64,000 nt of DNA. Origin: Amycolatopsis eburnea (GTDB taxonomy: Bacteria; Actinomycetota; Actinomycetes; Mycobacteriales; Pseudonocardiaceae). The stretch covers positions 186,001 through 250,000 of the forward strand of contig NZ_RSEC01000062.1 of NCBI RefSeq assembly GCF_003937945.1, in the 5' to 3' direction. Of the stretch, positions 29,470-37,859 are shown in pieces (positions within the stretch are counted from its first letter, which is position 1; every line of letters begins with the position of its first letter). Under the pieces are notes generated by a model, which saw only the letters and a program-made list of their open reading frames with translations, was not told where the DNA came from and did no database searches. A program made the translations under genes and the position numbers.

Positions 29470-30939
29470 TCAGCCCGCGAACCAGTGCTGCGGGCCCGGG
29501 CGCAGGTTTTGGTAGATGTGCTTGACCTCGGTGTACTCCGCCAGCCCCGTGGGGCCCAGCTCGCGGCCGAAGCCGGACTGCTTGAAACCGCCCCACTCGG
29601 CCTGGGGGAGGTACGGGTGGAAGTCGTTGATCCACACCGTCCCGTGGCGCAGCCGCCCGGCCACCCGCTGCGCGCGCGAAGCGTCCTGCGTGAACACCGC
29701 GCCCGCCAGGCCGTAGTGCGTGTCGTTGGCGATGCGGACCGCGTCGTCCTCGTCGGTGAACGTCTCGACCGTCAGCACCGGCCCGAACGACTCCTCGACG
29801 ACCGCCGACGAGCCCTGCCGCACGTCGTCCAGGATGGTCGGCAGGTAGTAGAAGCCGTCGGCCAGCGCCGGGTCGCCGGGGCGGCGGCCGCCCGTGCGCA
29901 GCACCGCGCCTTCCGCCAGCGCCGCCGCCACGTACGCCTCCACCTTGGACCGGTGCGCCGCCGAGATCAGCGGGCCGGTCTCCGCGCGGTCGTCGAACGG
30001 GCCGCCCAGGCGGATCCGCTCGGCGCGGCGCACCAGCTCGCCGACGAACTCGTCGTGCCACTCGCGTTGCACGATCAGCCGCGCGCCCGCCGAGCAGACC
30101 TGGCCCGAGTGCAGGAACACCGCCGTCAGCGCGTAGTCGACCGCCGTTTCGAAGTCGGCGTCGGCGAAGACCACGTTCGGGTTCTTGCCGCCCAGCTCGA
30201 GGGCCACTTTCTTGACCGTGCCCGCGGCGGCCGCGGCGATCACCTTGCCGGTCGCGAGCCCGCCGGTGAACGACACCAGGTCGACGTCCGGGTGCGACGC
30301 GAGCGGCGCGCCCACCTCGGCGCCCGCGCCGAGGACGAGGTTGCCCACGCCCGGGGGCAGGCCGGCCTCGGTGAGCAGCTTGAGGAACAGGATCGCCGTG
30401 TGCGGCGTCAGCTCGCTGGGCTTGAGCACGAACGTGTTGCCCGCCGCGAGCGCCGGCGCGATCTTCCACACCGTCTGCAGCAGCGGGTAGTTCCACGGCG
30501 TGATCAGCCCGCAGACGCCGACCGGCTCGTGCACGATCCGGCTGATCGCGTCCGGGTTGCCGGTGTCGACGACGCGGCCGGCGTCCTGCGCCGCGAGCTT
30601 GCCGAAGTAGCGCAGGCAGGCCGCGATGTCGGCCATGTCGTAGCGGCTCTCGACCAGGCGCTTGCCGGTGTCGAGCGACTCGGCGCGCGCGAACGCCTCC
30701 GCGTCGCGGTCGAGCAGGTCCGCGGTGCGCAGCAGCAGGTCGCCGCGCAGGTGCGCGGGCGTGCCGGGCCACGGGCCGGCGTCGAACGCCCGGCGCGCCG
30801 CCGCGATGGCCGCCTCGGTGTCCTTGGCGGTGCCCTCGGCGACCGCCGCGACCAGGGCACCGTCGGCCGGGCAGCGGATCTCGCGGCGCCCGCCGTCCAG
30901 CGCGTCCACCCAGTCGCCGCCGATGAAGAAGTCCGCCAT
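29470..30939 (-). CDS. NAD(P)+-dependent aldehyde dehydrogenase (BetB-like)
   Basis: This 489-aa ALDH has the length of betaine/aminoaldehyde dehydrogenases. Cofactor and catalytic motifs are visible: TPWNYPLLQTVWK, ALAAGNTFVLKPSELTP, FTGGLATGK, the general base Glu in ALELGGKNPN, and catalytic C282 in SGQVCSAGAR. The C-terminal signature is GGFKQSGFGRELG. The aldehyde cannot be fixed from sequence; betaine aldehyde, aminobutyraldehyde or aliphatic aldehydes are possible. ATG at 30939 gives the normal family N-terminus; an in-frame ATG nine bases upstream (30948) is an alternative. It is divergent from dxs. Confidence 0.88.
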   Translation of the reverse strand: MADFFIGGDWVDALDGGRREIRCPADGALVAAVAEGTAKDTEAAIAAARRAFDAGPWPGTPAHLRGDLLLRTADLLDRDAEAFARAESLDTGKRLVESRYDMADIAACLRYFGKLAAQDAGRVVDTGNPDAISRIVHEPVGVCGLITPWNYPLLQTVWKIAPALAAGNTFVLKPSELTPHTAILFLKLLTEAGLPPGVGNLVLGAGAEVGAPLASHPDVDLVSFTGGLATGKVIAAAAAGTVKKVALELGGKNPNVVFADADFETAVDYALTAVFLHSGQVCSAGARLIVQREWHDEFVGELVRRAERIRLGGPFDDRAETGPLISAAHRSKVEAYVAAALAEGAVLRTGGRRPGDPALADGFYYLPTILDDVRQGSSAVVEESFGPVLTVETFTDEDDAVRIANDTHYGLAGAVFTQDASRAQRVAGRLRHGTVWINDFHPYLPQAEWGGFKQSGFGRELGPTGLAEYTEVKHIYQNLRPGPQHWFAG

Positions 30940-31054
30940 GACCGCCATTCTCGTGGCCACGCCGCGTGACCGCCACAGCACGCCGGGGAGATGAGGTTCA
31001 CCCCGCCTGCTGACGGGTGATCGCTCTCCGCCTGTGATGCCGGACGCGGCGGGC

Positions 31055-31083
31055 GGAACCACCCTGGCGGGTCTCCGTAGACT
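31055..31083 (+). promoter_or_regulatory. Candidate dxs promoter
   Basis: TAGACT at 31078-31083 fits the -10 consensus. Seventeen bases upstream is GGAACC (31055-31060), which is not a housekeeping -35 but resembles the -35 of stress-type ECF sigma factors. The ECF -10 is not obvious, so a SigA promoter with a weak -35 is the simpler reading. The leader would be ~37 nt. Confidence 0.4.
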
Positions 31084-31126
31084 GGCCGGAACGTGGGGTG
31101 TCCGGAGACGAGCGAGGTGGAGACGA

Positions 31127-33040
31127 GTGACGATGCTGGAGTCCCTCAGCGGGCCGGCGGACCTGAAGCGCATGAGTGTCGAGGACCTCGGCGAACTGGC
31201 TGCCGAGATCCGGGACTTCCTCGTCGACAAGGTCCGCCGCGCGGGCGGGCACCTGGGGCCGAACCTCGGCGTCGTCGAGCTCACCCTGGCGCTGCACCGC
31301 GTGTTCGACTCGCCGCGCGACGCGATCGTCTGGGACGTCGGCCACCAGGCGTACGTGCACAAGATCGTCACGGGCCGCGCGGCCGGGTTCGACCTGCTGC
31401 GCCAGACCGGCGGCGTCACCGGTTACCCGTCGCGCGCGGAGAGTGACCACGACTGGGTGGAGAGCAGCCACGCGTCGTCCGGCCTGTCCTATGTGGACGG
31501 TCTGGCGAAGGCGTTCGAGCTGGACGGCGGCGGGCGGCACGCGATCGCCGTCGTCGGCGACGGCGCGCTCACCGGCGGGATGTGCTGGGAGGCGCTCAAC
31601 AACATCGCCGCCCACCGGGACCGCCCGGTCGTCATCGTGATCAACGACAACGGCCGCTCGTACTCGCCGACCATCGGCGGACTGGCCGACCACCTCGCCG
31701 CGCTGCGCCTGCAGCCCGGTTACGAGCGGCTCCTCGACGGCGGCCGCGAGCTGCTCAAGCACACCCCGGTCGTCGGCAAGCCGATCTACGCCGCGCTGCA
31801 CGCCGCGAAGGCCGGGCTGAAGGACGCGCTGAGCCCGCAGGCGATGTTCTCCGACCTCGGCCTGAAGTACCTCGGCCCGGTCGACGGGCACGACCAGGTG
31901 GCGCTGGAGAAGGCGTTCCAGAGCGCGAAGGCGTTCGGCGGCGCGGTGATCGTGCACGTGGTGACCGAGAAGGGGCACGGCTACGCGCCCGCGGTGAACA
32001 ACGAGCACGACCAGATGCACCAGACCGACCCGATCGACCCCGAGACTGGCCTGCCGCCGGTGAAGGGCCCGAGCTGGACCGGCGTGTTCGGCGAGGAGCT
32101 GGCGAAGATCGGCGCCGAGCGCGAGGACGTCGTCGCGATCACCGCGGCGATGCTGCGCTCGACCGGGCTGGACAAGTTCGCCGAGTCCTTCCCGGACCGC
32201 TGGTACGACGTCGGCATCGCCGAGCAGCACGCGGTCACCTCGGCCGCCGGGCTCGCGATGGGCGGGCTGCACCCGGTGGTCGCGATCTACTCGACGTTCC
32301 TCAACCGCGCGTTCGACCAGGTCCTGATGGACGTCGCGCTGCACCGCCTGCCGGTGACGCTGGTGCTCGACCGGGCCGGCATCACCGGGCCGGACGGCCC
32401 GAGCCACCACGGCATGTGGGACCTCTCGCTGCTCGGCATGGTCCCGGGCATGCGCGTCGCGGCCCCGCGCGACCCGGCGACGCTGCGCGAGGAGCTGAAC
32501 GAGGCCGTCGACGTCGCCGACGGCCCGACGGCGCTGCGGTTCTCGAAGGGCAAGGTCGGCACGGACGTGACGGCGGTGGAGCGGATCGGCACGGTCGACG
32601 TGCTGCGCCGCCCGGTCGAAGGCGCCGACGTGCTGCTGGTGACGGTCGGCGCGTTCGCGACCCTCGGGCTGGCGGCCGCGGACCGGCTGGCCGACCAGGG
32701 CATCGGCGTGACGGTGGTGGACCCGCGCTGGGTCCTGCCGGTCCCGGCCGAGCTGGTCGCGCTGGCGTCGCAGCACAAGCTGGTGGTGACGGTCGAGGAC
32801 AGCGGCCGCCACGGCGGCTTCGGCTCGGCACTGGCGGCGATGTTCCGCGACGCCGAGTGCGACGTCCCGCTGCGCGATCTGGCGGTGCCGCAGACGTTCC
32901 ACGACCTCGGCAGCCGCGACGAGGTCCTGGCCCGCATCGGGCTGACGGCGCAGGACGTGGCCCGCCGGGTGACGGAGTGGGCCGCCGGCCGCCTGGGCAC
33001 GGCTCCCGAGCAGTCCGAGAAGAGCGCCGACCGCAGCTGA
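31127..33040 (+). CDS. dxs: 1-deoxy-D-xylulose-5-phosphate synthase
   Basis: DXS (~637 aa) condenses pyruvate with glyceraldehyde-3-phosphate using thiamine diphosphate, the first step of the MEP isoprenoid pathway. Visible are GGHLGPNLGVVELT near the N-terminus, WDVGHQAYVHKI, the ThDP motif GDGALTGGMCWEALNN, the transketolase pyrimidine-domain part RWYDVGIAEQHAVT with the conserved Glu, and DRAGITGPDGPSHHG. GTG at 31127 lies eight bases after GAGGT. ATG at 31133 (MLESLSGP) aligns better with the mycobacterial N-terminus and is nearly as likely. It follows the Rv2682c position and ends at the left border of the accessory insertion. Confidence 0.95.
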   Translation: MTMLESLSGPADLKRMSVEDLGELAAEIRDFLVDKVRRAGGHLGPNLGVVELTLALHRVFDSPRDAIVWDVGHQAYVHKIVTGRAAGFDLLRQTGGVTGYPSRAESDHDWVESSHASSGLSYVDGLAKAFELDGGGRHAIAVVGDGALTGGMCWEALNNIAAHRDRPVVIVINDNGRSYSPTIGGLADHLAALRLQPGYERLLDGGRELLKHTPVVGKPIYAALHAAKAGLKDALSPQAMFSDLGLKYLGPVDGHDQVALEKAFQSAKAFGGAVIVHVVTEKGHGYAPAVNNEHDQMHQTDPIDPETGLPPVKGPSWTGVFGEELAKIGAEREDVVAITAAMLRSTGLDKFAESFPDRWYDVGIAEQHAVTSAAGLAMGGLHPVVAIYSTFLNRAFDQVLMDVALHRLPVTLVLDRAGITGPDGPSHHGMWDLSLLGMVPGMRVAAPRDPATLREELNEAVDVADGPTALRFSKGKVGTDVTAVERIGTVDVLRRPVEGADVLLVTVGAFATLGLAAADRLADQGIGVTVVDPRWVLPVPAELVALASQHKLVVTVEDSGRHGGFGSALAAMFRDAECDVPLRDLAVPQTFHDLGSRDEVLARIGLTAQDVARRVTEWAAGRLGTAPEQSEKSADRS

Positions 33041-33060
33041 GCGGCCCGGTTCGAAGCGCC

Positions 33061-33330
33061 CCAATGTGGCCTTCGGTGCGTGAGACGCACCGAAGGCCGC
33101 CTTGGGTGCGTGGGACGCAACCAAGGCCACATTGGGTGCACCAGACGCACCGAAGGCCGCCTTGGGTGCGTGGGACGCAACCAAGGCCACCTTGGGTGCG
33201 CGGGATGGACCGAAGGCCGCCTTGGGTGCGTGGGACGCAACCAAGGCCGCCTTGGGTGCACCAGACGCACCGAAGGCCACATTGGGTGCGTGGGACGCAA
33301 CCAATGTGGCCTTGGGGCGCTGGGGGCCGG
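33061..33330. repeat. Tandem array of 30-bp units arranged as 60-bp pairs
   Basis: Eight complete 30-bp units and a partial ninth run without a gap from 33061. Each has the form CnAAGGCCRCMTTGGGTGC followed by an 11-12 base spacer that is usually GTGGGACGCAA or ACCAGACGCAC. Spacer type alternates, making 60-bp super-units. The first pair forms a 14-bp hairpin (33068-33081 with 33085-33098). The last forms a 13-bp hairpin (33273-33285 with 33301-33313). The period is a multiple of three, so frames stay open and encode a ten-residue repeat of the ASHAPKAAFG type, judged non-coding. It fills the 375-bp gap after dxs. A related two-unit copy is at 43892-43947. Confidence 0.85.
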
Positions 33331-33362
33331 GCGTCGCGGAACGTTCTTTCGCGGTCCGGGAT

Positions 33363-33404
33363 TGTCGGTGCCCGCCGGTAGAGTGGAAAACAGGGGGCGC
33401 CCCC
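33363..33404 (+). promoter_or_regulatory. Second orphan RecA-NDp/PafBC-type promoter module
   Basis: TTGTCGGTG (33362-33370), eight bases, TAGAGT (33379-33384), then the perfect palindrome GGGGGCGCCCCC at 33393-33404 and a GGGGG run. It matches the module at 17930-17970 almost base for base in the functional parts, including CCGGTAGNGTGGA. The nearest downstream sequence is the 3' end of the NCS1 permease gene on the opposite strand, so no protein gene is served. Confidence 0.55.
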
Positions 33405-33415
33405 AGGGCCGGGGG

Positions 33416-34864
33416 TCAGGCTTCGGCGGGCAAGGCGATCGGGACCGCCGCGGGGGCCGACGCGAAGACCTCCGGCGGCTCCGGGAACAGCTTCACCAGC
33501 ACCGGATACGCCACCGCCGCCGTCACCAGGGTGACCAGCAGGCTGATGTCCACCCCGCCCGCCACATCCCGCAGCGGGCCCGCGATCATCGGGGTGTTCG
33601 CGCACAGCAGTCCCAGCGTCGTCGCCGGGATCCAGGCCGCCATCGCGCGCCAGTTCACGCCGCGGGTGAACCAGTAGCGGCCGCCTCGGCGGCCCTCGTT
33701 GAACACCTGCAGGTCCGCCACGTCGTAGAAACCGCGGCGCTGGACGAAGCCGATCATCATGATCACCATCCACGGTGACGTGCACAGCACGATCAGCGTC
33801 GCGAACGCGTTGATGCTCGACACCATGTCCAGCACGAAATTTCCCACGAAGATGAACGCCACGCTCAGCGTGCCGATCAGGAGCGTCGCCTGGACCCGCG
33901 ACAGCCTCGGGAAGATCGAGCTGAAGTCCAGGCCGGTGCCGTACAGCGACGTCGTTCCGGTCGACAGGCCGCCGATCAGCGCGACCACGATCAGCGGGAT
34001 CGCGTACCACAGCGGGGAAATCGCCGTCAGGCCGGTGATGTAGTCGGCCGGGTTCGCGACCAGTGTCGCCGTCGCGATGCCGAAGCCGAACGGGAGGAGC
34101 GTCGCCACCTGGGCCAGGAACGGCGCTGTCAGGAGAGAGCGCTTGCTGAACGACGATGGGATGTAGCGGGCCCAGTCGCCGAGGAACGCGCCGAACGAGA
34201 TCGGGTTGGCCAGGGCCGTCAACGCCGCCAGGGTGAACGTCGGCCAGAACGTGCCCAGCGCGTACGTGCCTGTGCCCGCGTAGCCCGGGTCGAACGTGCC
34301 GCCGTAGGCCACGATCCCCAGCAGCATGATCAGCGTGCCGAGGACGACCGCGATTCGGTTCACCAGCAGCATGAACCGGTAGCCGTAGATGCACACCACC
34401 AGCGTCGCGAGCGCGATCACGCCGTACGCGACGCCGCGCAGCACCGCGCCGCCGTCGAAGCCGAAGAGCCGCTGGGCCGCGCCGGCCACCGCGTCGCCGC
34501 TGACCCAGACCGAGATCGCGAAGAACGTGATCGCCGTCAGCAGGGACAGGAACGAGCCGACGCAGCGGCCGACCACGCCGAAGTGCGCGCCCGACGAGAC
34601 CGCGTTGTTCGTGCGCGTGCGCGGGCCGAACAACGCCATCGGGGCCAGGACCAGCCCGCCCACGACCACGCCGAGCGCCGTCGCCAAAGCCGCGTCGCGG
34701 AAGCTCAGGCCGTACGCGATCGGGAGCGTGCCCAGGATGATCGTGGCGAACGTGTTCGCGCCGCCGAACGCCATCCGGAACAGGTCGCGCGGCCGGGACG
34801 TCTGCTCCTCGGGCGGGATCGGCGCGATGCCGTGCTGCTCGACCTCCGTCACCCGGGAACTCAT
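33416..34864 (-). CDS. NCS1-family permease (cytosine/purine/allantoin/hydantoin type)
   Basis: This 482-aa transporter has about twelve transmembrane helices. NCS1 features are RMAFGGANTFATIILG in the first helix region, ALFGPRTRTNNAVSSGAHFG, NPISFGAFLGDWARYIP, and GGLSTGTTSLYGTGLDF. It is the last gene of a five-gene run; its ATG overlaps the preceding aldehyde dehydrogenase stop by four bases. NCS1 substrates are usually nucleobases, allantoin or hydantoins, but the operon context suggests an arginine-derived or guanidino compound. The array and orphan promoter lie just beyond its 3' end. Confidence 0.88.
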   Translation of the reverse strand: MSSRVTEVEQHGIAPIPPEEQTSRPRDLFRMAFGGANTFATIILGTLPIAYGLSFRDAALATALGVVVGGLVLAPMALFGPRTRTNNAVSSGAHFGVVGRCVGSFLSLLTAITFFAISVWVSGDAVAGAAQRLFGFDGGAVLRGVAYGVIALATLVVCIYGYRFMLLVNRIAVVLGTLIMLLGIVAYGGTFDPGYAGTGTYALGTFWPTFTLAALTALANPISFGAFLGDWARYIPSSFSKRSLLTAPFLAQVATLLPFGFGIATATLVANPADYITGLTAISPLWYAIPLIVVALIGGLSTGTTSLYGTGLDFSSIFPRLSRVQATLLIGTLSVAFIFVGNFVLDMVSSINAFATLIVLCTSPWMVIMMIGFVQRRGFYDVADLQVFNEGRRGGRYWFTRGVNWRAMAAWIPATTLGLLCANTPMIAGPLRDVAGGVDISLLVTLVTAAVAYPVLVKLFPEPPEVFASAPAAVPIALPAEA

Positions 34865-36219
34865 GCGAACCTCGTCATCACGTGCTTGACGCGGGTGTAC
34901 TCGGCGAAGGCGTACGCCGAGAGGTCCTTGCCGTGGCCGGAGTGGCCGAACCCGCCGTGCGGCATCTCCGCGACCAGCGGTCCGTGCGTGTTCACCCACA
35001 CGCAGCCGAAGTCCAGCTCGGCCGACACCCGCGCGGCGACGCCGAGGTCGCGCGTCCACACCGAGGCGGCCAGTCCATAAGGGACGCCGTTGGCCAGTGC
35101 GATGCCGGCGGCTTCGTCCGAAAAGGACTGGACGGTGATGACCGGTCCGAAGATCTCCTCCTGGACGATCTCGTCGTCCTGGCGCAGTCCCGAAACCACG
35201 GTGGGGGAGAAGTAGTAGCCCCGCGAACCGAACCGCGTACCGCCGGTCTCGAGCCGCGCGTGCGACGGCAGCCGCGAGATCAGGCCCTCGACGCGCGAGA
35301 ACTGCGCCGCGCTGTTCAGCGGCCCGAAGTCGACGCCCGGGGTCTGCGCCGCCGCGACCTTCGCGAGCGAAGCGACGAAGTCGTCGTGGATCGACTCGTG
35401 GACGAGTACCCGGCTGCCCGCGGTGCAGTCCTGGCCTGCGTTGTAGAACGCCGCGCCCACGATGCCCTCGGCCGTCGCAGCGAGGTCGGCGTCCGGGAAC
35501 ACCAGCAGGGGAGCGTTGCCGCCCAGTTCCAGGTGGGTACGTTTGAGGTCGGCGGCTGCCACGGTGGCCACGTCGATGCCCGCCCGGGTCGACCCGGTGA
35601 TCGAGACGAGCGCGGTGATCGGGTGCTTGACCAGGGCCCGGCCCGTGTCGCGGTCGCCGGTCAGCACGGTGAACGCGCCGTCCGGCAGGAACTCCGCCGC
35701 GACGCGAGCCAGCAGCACAGCCGTCGACGGCGTCGTCTCGGCGGGCTTGAGGACGACGGTGTTGCCCGCGGCCAGTGCCGGGGCGATCTTCCAGACCGCC
35801 ATCATCAGCGGGTAGTTCCACGGCGCGATCTGCGCGCAGACCCCGACCGGCTCGCGGCGGATCACCGACGTGTGGCCCGGCGCGTACTCGCCCGCCGCGG
35901 TGCCTTCGAGGTGTCGCGCGGCGCCGGCGAAGAACCGCAGGGCGCTCACGCACTCCGGGATCTCCTCGTCGAGGACGACGGACCGGATCTTGCCCGTCTC
36001 GCGGACCTCCAGGCCGGCGAACTCCGGCGCCCGTGCCTCCAGCGCGTCGGCGATCTTCAGCAGCGCGAGCTGCCGCTGCGCCGGAGTGCTGCGCCGCCAC
36101 ACCGCAAACGCTTGCGCGGCGGCCTGCAGCGCGTTGTCCACATCGGACTCCGAGGCGACGGGGCTGGTGCCGGACACCTCGCCGGTCGCCGGGTCGGTCA
36201 GGTCGAGCGTGCGGGTCAT
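34861..36219 (-). CDS. Aldehyde dehydrogenase, probable 4-guanidinobutyraldehyde/4-aminobutyraldehyde type
   Basis: This 452-aa ALDH is slightly shorter than its relative at 29470. Key residues are present: APWNYPLMMAVWK, ALAAGNTVVLKPAETTP, SITGSTRAG, the base Glu in HLELGGNAPLLVF, and catalytic C265 in AGQDCTAGSR. The C-terminus contains GGFGHSGHGKDLS. NAGQDCTAGSR is typical of aminobutyraldehyde dehydrogenases. It overlaps both the ThDP enzyme gene and the NCS1 gene by ATGA junctions. Placement after a 2-oxo-acid-decarboxylase-like enzyme suggests it oxidises the aldehyde that enzyme makes, as KauB does for 4-guanidinobutyraldehyde. Confidence 0.88.
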   Translation of the reverse strand: MTRTLDLTDPATGEVSGTSPVASESDVDNALQAAAQAFAVWRRSTPAQRQLALLKIADALEARAPEFAGLEVRETGKIRSVVLDEEIPECVSALRFFAGAARHLEGTAAGEYAPGHTSVIRREPVGVCAQIAPWNYPLMMAVWKIAPALAAGNTVVLKPAETTPSTAVLLARVAAEFLPDGAFTVLTGDRDTGRALVKHPITALVSITGSTRAGIDVATVAAADLKRTHLELGGNAPLLVFPDADLAATAEGIVGAAFYNAGQDCTAGSRVLVHESIHDDFVASLAKVAAAQTPGVDFGPLNSAAQFSRVEGLISRLPSHARLETGGTRFGSRGYYFSPTVVSGLRQDDEIVQEEIFGPVITVQSFSDEAAGIALANGVPYGLAASVWTRDLGVAARVSAELDFGCVWVNTHGPLVAEMPHGGFGHSGHGKDLSAYAFAEYTRVKHVMTRFA

Positions 36220-37859
36220 GCCTGCTCCAGGTGGGTCGGCGCGAACAGCTTCAGCAACGCGGGGAGGACGACGACGGACGGCCCGGGCGTGCGGATCGCC
36301 TCGGCGAGGTCCGCGCCCACCGTGTCCAAAGAGGACATGCGGGCGGGGACGCCGAACGAACGAGCCAAGGCGACGAAGTCGGGCCGGGTCAGCTCGGTCG
36401 CCGTCGTCTGGCCGAACGCGTCCGTGAGGTACTCGCGCAGCACGCCGTAGCCGCCGTCGTCGACGATCAGCCACGTGACGTCGAGGCCGTGCTGCACCGC
36501 GGTGGCCAGCTCGGCGAGGCCGTACATCGCGCCGCCGTCACCGGACACGGCGAGCGACGGGCCCCCGGCCGCCGCGCCGCCGAGCGCGCCCGGCAGACCG
36601 TAGCCCAGCCCGCCCGCGCCCTGCGCGGTGTGGATCGGCGCGCCCTCGGGGTTCCACGCCGACCACGCCCAGTACGCGGCGATCGTCATGTCCCAGAACG
36701 TCTGCGTACCCTCCGGCAGCGCGCCGCGGATGTCGTCGATCAGCTTGCGTTCGACGGCGAGGTCTTGAGCGTCCAAACGCGACTCGACACGTGCGAGCAG
36801 TCCGGAGACCGCCTTCTCGGCCCGGCCGTCGGACGCCCGCATCGGCACCTGCTCCAGCAGGGCCTGCAGCGTGAGCCGGACATCGGCGTGGATGCCCAGG
36901 CCCGGGTAGTTCGACTCCAGCTTGCCGAGATCGGCCTCGACCTGGATCACCCGGCCGCGCGGGGCGAACTCGCGGTAGTTGCTGGACAGCTCGCCCAGCC
37001 CGGAGCCGAGCACGAGCAGCACGTCCGCGTCCGCCAGGAACTCCGTGGTGTGCCAGTCTTCCAGCCACGATCGCCCGGACAGCTCGTGGTCCCAGCCGAA
37101 GACGCCCTTGCCGCCGAACGTCGAGATCACCGGCGCGCGCAACGCTTCGGCCAGCGCCATCAGCTCGGCCGAAGCGCCGGACCGCAACGCACCGCCGCCG
37201 GCGAGGATGACGGGGTTCGCCGCCGCGCCCAGCAGCTCCGTCGCCGCGGTGACCAGCTCCGGAAGAGGTTCCGGCAAAGAAGGAGCGGCCGAAACAGACG
37301 TGATCGGCGGGATACCGGCCGGGCCGAGCAGCACGTCCTGCGGGATTTCGACCCACACCGGGCCGTAGGGCGCGGTCGCCGCCGACGTCCACGCCTCGCG
37401 CAAGGCCGACGGGATCTGGCTCGCCCGCCGCACGACGTGCACCGACTTCACGACGTCCCGGAAGCTCGCTTGCTGGTCGGGCAGCTCGTGCAGGTAGCCG
37501 TGCCGCCCGCCGCCGAGCCCGGCGACCGGGACCTGGCTGGAGATCCCGAGCACCGGCACCGAAGCCGCGCGGGATTCCTGCAGGGAAGCCAACGTCAGCA
37601 ATGCGCCCGGACCGGTCGACACGACCAGCGGGGTCACCGGCACCGGCCCGTCCGGGTTCGCCGCGAGCCGCGCGCGGGCGAACCCGTCGGCGGCGAAGGC
37701 GAGGTTGTTCTCGACGCGCCCGCTGATCACGCGCAGGTCGTCGGCTCGCCGCAGCGCCTCGAACAGGCCCAGCGCGTGCTGGCCGGGCAGGCCGAACACC
37801 GTGTCGGCGCCCAGGGCCCGCAGCGTTTCGACGACGACGTCGCCCCCGATGCGCGTCAT
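36216..37859 (-). CDS. Thiamine-diphosphate-dependent enzyme, probable 2-ketoarginine decarboxylase (AruI-like)
   Basis: This 547-aa protein has the three-domain acetolactate-synthase/decarboxylase architecture. The Pyr domain has catalytic E50 in SGRVENNLAFAADGFAR. A central domain carries PVILAGGGALRSGA. The PP domain has GDGGAMYGLAEL (GDG at 440-442), with the DDGGYG Mg motif about 27 residues later. No acetolactate-synthase regulatory subunit is nearby. Neighbours are a ureohydrolase and an aminobutyraldehyde-type ALDH, coupled by ATGA overlaps on both sides. Pseudomonas AruI is a ThDP enzyme of similar length often misannotated as acetolactate synthase, and it feeds exactly these two activities. 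Benzoylformate decarboxylase or oxalyl-CoA decarboxylase roles are less favoured. Confidence 0.8.
   Translation of the reverse strand: MTRIGGDVVVETLRALGADTVFGLPGQHALGLFEALRRADDLRVISGRVENNLAFAADGFARARLAANPDGPVPVTPLVVSTGPGALLTLASLQESRAASVPVLGISSQVPVAGLGGGRHGYLHELPDQQASFRDVVKSVHVVRRASQIPSALREAWTSAATAPYGPVWVEIPQDVLLGPAGIPPITSVSAAPSLPEPLPELVTAATELLGAAANPVILAGGGALRSGASAELMALAEALRAPVISTFGGKGVFGWDHELSGRSWLEDWHTTEFLADADVLLVLGSGLGELSSNYREFAPRGRVIQVEADLGKLESNYPGLGIHADVRLTLQALLEQVPMRASDGRAEKAVSGLLARVESRLDAQDLAVERKLIDDIRGALPEGTQTFWDMTIAAYWAWSAWNPEGAPIHTAQGAGGLGYGLPGALGGAAAGGPSLAVSGDGGAMYGLAELATAVQHGLDVTWLIVDDGGYGVLREYLTDAFGQTTATELTRPDFVALARSFGVPARMSSLDTVGADLAEAIRTPGPSVVVLPALLKLFAPTHLEQA

Noticed and set aside
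30998..33304. A 768-codon minus-strand frame that includes the 30-bp repeats
   Set aside because: Most of it is the antisense of dxs, and its start is the repeat array whose 30-bp period keeps any frame open. No ribosome site or family resemblance.
33061..33330. CRISPR array
   Set aside because: Units are contiguous 30-bp repeats with no unique spacers of constant length, units vary among themselves, and no cas genes are present.
36216..37859. Acetolactate synthase large subunit
   Set aside because: There is no small regulatory subunit or other branched-chain biosynthesis gene nearby; the gene is fused by overlaps to a ureohydrolase and an aldehyde dehydrogenase, which fits a catabolic decarboxylase better.
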